Source of the DNA: Strix aluco
Lineage: Eukaryota; Chordata; Aves; Strigiformes; Strigidae
Assembly (NCBI RefSeq): GCF_031877795.1
Contig: NC_133946.1
Coordinates: forward strand, 9,337,144-9,401,143
Length of the DNA: 64,000 bases
Direction: 5' to 3'
Shown: positions 58,312 to 64,000 of the stretch, piece by piece
Numbering within the stretch: position 1 is the stretch's first letter
Layout: each line of letters starts with the position of its first letter
The notes under the pieces: model-generated
Told to the model about the DNA's origin: nothing
What the model saw: the letters and a program-made list of their open reading frames with translations, nothing else
The model's database searches: none
Made by a program: the position numbers and the translations under genes

Positions 58312-59551
58312 GTATATCAATTCCCAATTCTTTGCCATTCTTTCTGACTTCCCTCATTTTGACTTTTCCCTGTGTGAACCCTCCTCCCCTGGTATCTGGC
58401 CACGGCCTTACAGTAGCTGACATGAGTCTCCTTTTTCTGTGTTTGAACGGTTGCTGTGTATTGGTTGTAGTGGTGTCTGCCAAGCAGGTTTAACACATCT
58501 GATACTGAGTCCCTGAAAGTTCAGACTTATCACTGAGTTCTCACTGGAGAAGCTTTATGAGTCTGTAGGTATCTTGGATTATTTTTTTCCTTTTTCAGTT
58601 GACTTTTGCAAACCACGGATTAGCAATTTCTTTGTAATTTCCACAAATAATCTTCCTTTTCTGGTTTCTGTTATGTATATCCCTGTTTTCATGCAGGGGA
58701 GATCTAACATCTGATGCTGTCCTTTCTCATTGCCTGCAAGGTACCTATTCCTAGGAAATACTGGTACCCAGAGAAAAGTTGCAAAATAATGATTGTTCCC
58801 TAGCCCTCTCACCACTCTTAACTTAAACAAATTAATTTTTTTTTTTTTTTTTTTTTAGTTAAAGAAATGAAAAGTTACCCTCAGAATCTTGTTCTGTTGG
58901 GTGCTCCAGCAGATTTGTTGTGAGAGGATTACTGGAAGCCCTTTTCTTTTTGTGCCCTCATTTTATACCGTATATTAAAATAGCTGTTCTAAGGCAGCAG
59001 TAGGCAATGGTCATAGCTCTTAGCTGAGAGCTTTTTTTTCTTCAGGCTGTGTAGCAGCAGGAATATTCCTTTTAAACAATGCTGTGTAGGAATGTCTTGG
59101 GGATAGTTTCTGTGGACCCTATCTTAACACCTCTTTAAAAGTCAGATCTCTAGTGTACAAATGTTAACCACACCGATGAAGGAAGCTCATTTTATTCTCT
59201 TGTATCCTTTTGTATGTTGTTTTGTTTTGGTGGACGTACTATGTGTGCGTTTGCATTCATAATGTTGACCAAAATGCAAGTGCATTATGCAGTATGTATG
59301 AAGAATGTGAAGTGCTTTTTTCTGTGACTTCAGAATGGTGTTCTTATGTCTGATAAATCAATGTTGAACTATTCCTAATCTCAAGTGGAAACTTGTTTTG
59401 AATTTACTCTTATGAAAGTGTATTGAGTTTTTTTTTCACCATCCAAAATTGTTCGTAATTGAAAATATTGCAAAAATTATTTTGAGTGTCTCTGACTAAA
59501 CTTCTTTATTTTCCTCCCTTCATTTTAATTTATTACATGTGGCTTTTTCAG

Positions 59552-59662
59552 ACTATAAGAGTGGTTTCGGAGGGAAATTTGGTGTACAGACAGAAAGGCA
59601 GGACCCATCTGCTGTGGGGTTTGATTACAAGGAGAAACTAGCCAAGCATGAATCTCAACAAG
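59552..59662 (+). CDS. CTTN: CTTN exon, actin-binding repeat 6, with GC donor
   Basis: The exon has 111 bp, phase 1-1: [20 protein letters not shown] then [17 protein letters not shown]. It is the exon skipped in mammalian SV1 cortactin. Its length and the phase of the next exon place the donor at CAACAAG|GCACCG, a GC-AG junction with poor further match to the donor consensus. Read-through would stay open for about 42 codons to TAG at 59788-59790. Confidence 0.93.
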
Positions 59663-61403
59663 GCACCGTTTTCACTTGTTACTTTCTTAACAGTGCAGCC
59701 ACTTCTCACACAGTCTTAAATAGTTGTCTGAGTAGATTGATGCTAGTAATGTGCAGACCTTTCTTGCGCTTCTATTCCTACGTGATCTAGCAATGTTCTT
59801 CCATTTTATTCTTAAAATGTTACATAAAGCAAGCCTGTATTCAGGAAACAGATATCCAATGTTTAGTTGACAGCTCTACAACATTATGCATTTAGTTAAT
59901 AGCTATACATACAGTGTGATAATAGCAACATTATTAGTAGTATGATGTTAATGACGTCGTGCTTACCAGTTTTAGAGCCTAAATGTGAAGTTTTGCCTGG
60001 ATAAATTGGTGGAAAAATATTCAGATAAGGACCATGCATGTAACCATTAACAAGCAATGAGTTATGGCAAGATCATTTTAAAATGACTGTAGTCTTTAAA
60101 ACAAGAAGTAGGGAATGTTTGTGGTTCTTGGGTGAGCAAATACTGTTATAATGCTCTCTTTATTCATTGTGAAATAGTTGGGGTACAAACCATGAATTCC
60201 TGGTTTTCCGTTATCTTAAAGTGAGAAGTCTGGATCAGGAAAATGTAAGTGTAGTATATTTATTCTGGCTGAAAATACATACAAAGCTGAAGAAAATGAG
60301 GTTGTTCATTCTGATAGTCAATATTTTTCTGTGCTACAGTGACATGAATTCAAACGTTTAGAGCATCAGATGTGCCTTAGCAGAGCCCAAGTACGAACAC
60401 TAAAATAGCTGGTTAGGGAACCCAAGTGGTTTTGGGGCTGAGAGAAGAAGGAGTAATTGTATTGTATTCCAGGGACGTATAGGAAAGCCTGTCCACCTGC
60501 AGAGTCTAAGGGCACATTCCTACAGCTCACTGCCACCAGAAAGAGGTGTTTTTCCAGCCACACACTCTTGCTGCTTCTGTTGCGCTGGCTCTGGTGCTCG
60601 TCAGACATTTCTCTGAGTACAACTCACTAGAAAAGAGCAGAAAGCTACTCTTGTTAGGGTTGGTTTGTTGTTTTTCTTGTTAATGCCACTAGTGAGTTAA
60701 ACTGATTTTGGAGTATAACAAGTGCTAGAGACAGCATCAGGTGAGAGAAAGAGTGTGCAGCTCAGGGGTGGTACGGAATAGCATGGCCACCCATTTCTGT
60801 GGTGGTGAGTTGTTGCAGGCTCGTGCTGTCTTGTGGAATTGCCCCTTTCCACGTGTAGAGCAGAAGTTATGACCAGTGACTTTAATGTTCATCAGCTGGG
60901 TATCACAACCAAATCCACTGGAATGAGAAATTTGTTATATTTTCCTGCCATTCATAGAATTTACCAAGTTAAAGAGAGAAAAAACACCTCTGTGGTCACC
61001 GAAGACTGGATATCGCTCCTTTGAGCAAAGCAAAATGGCTTAGGTTATATGATTACTGCAGAGGGCTAAGAATTGGTGCTGTGAAAGGCTGTGTTACAGA
61101 AGTGATGCATTAGAAGGGCTCATCCCTTATTCCTTGCTTGATACCTTATCAATCCTCAGCTTAATGTTTACTCAAAGAATGCATGTGGCCCACAACCTGT
61201 CATCTGCTGGTGTACCTGAAGGCTCTTGCAGTTATGTATCCTTTCTGCATCAAAAACCAAGTTGCATTTTCTTTGGCGGCTGTCACTGTATCTCTGCATG
61301 CAGCTGAAATGGCTATTTGCATTTGAAATGGCTGTTTGCATTTGGCAGAAGGATGGGAGGGACAACAAAACTCCCTACTCTGACCCTTTTATCCTGCTTC
61401 TAG
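59663..61403 (+). other. CTTN: CTTN intron after repeat 6, with a 19-bp tandem repeat
   Basis: A 1.7-kb GC-AG intron. It holds a 19-bp tandem duplication with octamer-like sequence at 61306-61343, just upstream of the next acceptor (TTCTAG). Nothing else is recognised. Confidence 0.7.
61306..61343 (+). repeat. 19-bp tandem repeat containing ATTTGCAT-like motifs
   Basis: GAAATGGCTATTTGCATTT (61306-61324) is followed directly by GAAATGGCTGTTTGCATTT (61325-61343), with one difference. The first copy holds ATTTGCAT, the complement of the POU octamer. It is 60 nt upstream of the exon at 61404. Confidence 0.9.
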
Positions 61404-61459
61404 ATTATTCGAAAGGATTTGGTGGGAAGTATGGTGTACAGAAAGATCGGATGGATAAG
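61404..61459 (+). CDS. CTTN: CTTN exon, partial repeat 7
   Basis: The exon has 56 bp, completing an Asp codon and ending in phase 0: [18 protein letters not shown]. It is the half repeat that ends the actin-binding array. Acceptor CTTCTAG, donor GTAAGT. Confidence 0.97.
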
Positions 61460-62567
61460 GTAAGTTGCTTAAAATAGCCATGACTTAAATAGTCTGTAGG
61501 GATAGAAAATAGTTTGGTTAGATCTGTAGCATGCAGCTCTTTATTTCTGGATACATCTCCAGTCTAACAGTAGAGTTCTGTGCTTTTCTAAATCTTTAAA
61601 AAGCAAGTTCATACACACAGAGCTGATGCCGATTTATACACACATGTATGTTTGTAGATACATGTAGTGTGTGTATATGCATTTAAGTAGGGAAAACTGA
61701 AGCATGGAAATGAAAGAATAACCAAAATTTATACGGAAGAATGAGAAAATCCATTAATTCCACAATTTCAGTCATGTCTTCTGACAATTAGCTAATGCCT
61801 TAAATCTTGAGGATATCCTTTTAGTGGACTGCTTAAAATAAGTGTCTTGATATCTGCCAACTTTGCCCACTTTGATTATCAGGGTTCTTCCCATCAGCAG
61901 AATATGTTTTAGTAGTGAAAGATAGGGCAGCTGATACCCCTTTTCCACCTGTCCATTTTTTAAATTAAAAAAACTAGAAGATTAAAAAGTCCTCACTGAG
62001 ATTTATCTACTGAATAAATTTACTCTCAGCTTTATGTAGGACATTTAAAAGTGAGAAAGTAGCAGAGTTTGAAAGTCTGTAGGATTTTTTCACTTGTGGC
62101 TTCAGACTCAAGACGATTAATTTAGAAAAAACCTCTTGTATTTTGAATACCGTTCTCAAAATACTCCCTCTGTGTTAACAATATCTGCTTCTTTAAGGGG
62201 ACTGGATGCTTTTACCTTGGTAGAAATCCTGCATACTGTGTCTTAGAACAGCAACAGCTACACAATAAATGTTTAGGACATTGCCTCATTTCTAGTTCTG
62301 ATGAGTCATCTGTTCATAAACCAATTTTTTTAATTAACAAGATTTTATTGTGTTTAAACCTGTCTCTGAAGATTAATTCTTATATAGTTTGACTTACAGA
62401 AAGAATTACTCCATTTCTCAAGTTTTGATTCTGCCTGATTTTGTTTTGGTGTTCTGAAAAAAGCCATAGGGACAATATCACAATAAAATGTCACAGATTG
62501 AAACTGTCTAAATGTCTAAACTTGAATTTGTGTTTTTCAAATGTACTCTTTTTCTCCTTACTGATAG
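61460..62567 (+). other. CTTN: CTTN intron, nothing recognised
   Basis: A 1.1-kb AT-rich intron with no exon-like or repeat feature I can support. Confidence 0.7.
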
Positions 62568-62637
62568 AATGCAGCAACTTTTGAAGATATTGAGAAACCA
62601 GCATCAACTTATCAGAAGACCAAGCCAATAGAAGCTG
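62568..62637 (+). CDS. CTTN: CTTN exon, post-repeat linker
   Basis: The exon has 70 bp, NAATFEDIEKPASTYQKTKP then IEA plus one base. It corresponds to human [23 protein letters not shown]; the middle is diverged, as expected for a linker. Acceptor GATAG, donor GTAAGG. Confidence 0.95.
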
Positions 62638-63179
62638 GTAAGGCATTGGCCCCAAATCCTTCCTTTGGAGGTGATAGTGTTCAAAAGCCTTGTTGATTAC
62701 TGTTGATTTAGTAATGCTGAGTGAGAATCATTTAGAGGGAACTGCTGTATTTGCAGGTCTCCGGCAACCTCAACTACTTTCTTCCTTCTCCCTGTAGAGG
62801 TTGTTTTGGTTTGTTGGGATTTGGTGGGTTTTTTTCCTTGGGGGTCATCAGAGTTGAGGAAGGGAGAAGAAAAGCATCAGAGTGGAGAATGGACTGAGGA
62901 GCAGAGTGATGGAGACTGTACCATGAAGGAGAGGAGGGAGAAGTATTGCAGAGGTTTTTATATACAGAGAAATGTGATGCACAGGAGGTTTGGGCTTGGA
63001 AGGGAAGAGGGAGAAAGAGGGATAGAAGGACTTTCCTGAATGGTCAGGCAGCACAGAGAGCAGAAAAGCAGAAACGTGTTCAATCCTAGCAGAAAATTTT
63101 ATCCAAAGCTCATTCCAGGCTACCTTTATACAGAACCTTAAACAATAACATTTGACTTTAATTTTTGTAAATGTTGCAG

Positions 63180-63328
63180 TTGCTAATAAAACAAGCAGCA
63201 TCCGAGCTAACTTTGAAAATCTAGCCAAGGAAAAAGAGCAGGAAGACCGAAGGAAGGCAGAAGCTGAGAGGGCACAAAGAATGGCCAGGGAGAAACAAGA
63301 ACAGGAGGAGGCTCGAAGGAAACTGGAG
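63180..63328 (+). CDS. CTTN: CTTN exon, charged alpha-helical region
   Basis: The exon has 149 bp, completing a Val codon and ending in phase 0: [20 protein letters not shown], then [20 protein letters not shown] and QEEARRKLE. It is the helix between the repeats and the proline-rich region. Acceptor TTGCAG, donor GTCAGT. The next exon is outside the window. Confidence 0.97.
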
Positions 63329-64000
63329 GTCAGTAAGATTCAAATCCCATTTGAGCAGCATGTCTAGTGTGTTTCGGGGCAATGCTGGGAGAAAAGAGAA
63401 TCTTCTAAGAAAAGATACTTTCCTTCTTTCCAGCTAGGCTTTAAAGTTCTTTGTGTGTTTGCCTGTGATTGTACCTGTGCTTTACCTGTTTGCTATTCCA
63501 GCCATCTATCAACATGCACCATATGTATATCAGACATCAGATAGGTTGATTGGGTGACACTTAATAGTGTATAATTTTTTTATTTAGCCTACCCCAAAAT
63601 ATGTATGCTACTTGTGAGCACTGATCTTTGCAGTCTGAACTTATCCTGTGGTATTTCTGCCTTTTGGAAATACCAGATTCCTTTGGGCATGGAGGAGCTC
63701 ATAAGGGGAGAGACACATGGTCCCCAGAAGGCCCTACAGGAATGCTTCTCCAAGATGTTTAATACCATGGTGATAGCTGGTGTTGCTGTTTTTTTGGAAT
63801 TGGTATCGTGGAAGATGGAGGTGGTATCACCAATTCACACAGCACACGCCCGTGAGATGAGGAGAGATAATCTTCCAAATGTTAATTGAATCTTAGTTTG
63901 AGAATTGAGAAAATTAGTTTAGCATTGGCATGGTTAAAAGCTTCGTGAGTTCTGTGTTATTCATAAGCAAAATAATTCCAGGAAATGTTTAGTCAGAAAC
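63329..64000 (+). other. CTTN: CTTN intron, cut by the window end
   Basis: 672 bp of intron after the helix exon. An open frame at 63605-63889 (+) has no cortactin resemblance; the expected proline-rich sequence is not seen. Confidence 0.7.

Larger units (their letters stand above)
46590..64000 (+). other. CTTN: CTTN gene (cortactin), 5' and central portion
   Basis: Twelve coding exons on the + strand read as cortactin up to the charged helix after the repeats, 391 codons in unbroken phase. Cortactin binds the Arp2/3 complex through its acidic N-terminus and F-actin through its 37-residue repeats. It stabilises branched actin in lamellipodia, podosomes and endocytic sites and is a Src substrate. 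The proline-rich region and SH3 domain are downstream of position 64000. The paralogue HCLS1 has fewer repeats, so six and a half repeats identify CTTN. Confidence 0.98.

Noticed and set aside
63605..63889. 94-codon frame after the last CTTN exon seen
   Set aside because: It does not resemble the proline-rich region of cortactin and has no acceptor at its start.

Overview
This is a vertebrate genomic window, most likely from a bird. Coding sequence is split into short exons with GT-AG borders, and the introns are compact. Positions 21440-21510 hold a 5'-truncated piece with the typical 3' end of an avian CR1 retroposon. Two adjacent genes lie on the + strand in the order PPFIA1 then CTTN, as on human 11q13. 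All assignments come from reading translated exons against remembered vertebrate protein families; no search was run.

Positions 1 to about 44075 hold the 3' part of PPFIA1 (liprin-alpha-1). The first coding exons lie upstream of the window. The core exons found here encode 1,114 residues. That equals human residues 89 to 1202, so no core exon is missing after the first one seen. They cover the N-terminal coiled coils (7192-17683), the low-complexity and basic linker (17929-25070), three SAM domains (31359-37814) and the C-terminal tail ending in TYSC (39767-41247). Five further in-frame segments with splice sites look like optional exons: 12678-12752 (25 codons), 22493-22522 (10), 27395-27406 (4), 32583-32645 (21) and 33155-33181 (9). 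Three of them match exons I know from the liprin-alpha family. The 25-codon and 12-nt ones I do not recognise. The 3' UTR is interrupted by an intron, and three AATAAA signals follow.

Positions 44080-46450 are a short intergenic spacer. At about 46480-47620 a CpG-rich island marks the CTTN promoter and its non-coding first exon. The CTTN (cortactin) coding exons run from 49881 to 63328. They encode 391 residues: the acidic DDW-containing Arp2/3-binding N-terminus, six and a half 37-residue F-actin-binding repeats and the following charged helix. The proline-rich region and SH3 domain lie beyond the window. The exon for the sixth repeat ends at a GC rather than a GT donor.

Both products act at the cell cortex: liprin-alpha-1 as a scaffold at focal adhesions and secretory or presynaptic sites, cortactin as a regulator of branched actin. 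Apart from exons, the window holds several strong inverted repeats (notably 39150-39271 and 49446-49472), a paired AP-1 site in CTTN intron 1 and two short tandem duplications. I found no convincing tRNA, rRNA, CRISPR array or intact mobile element.
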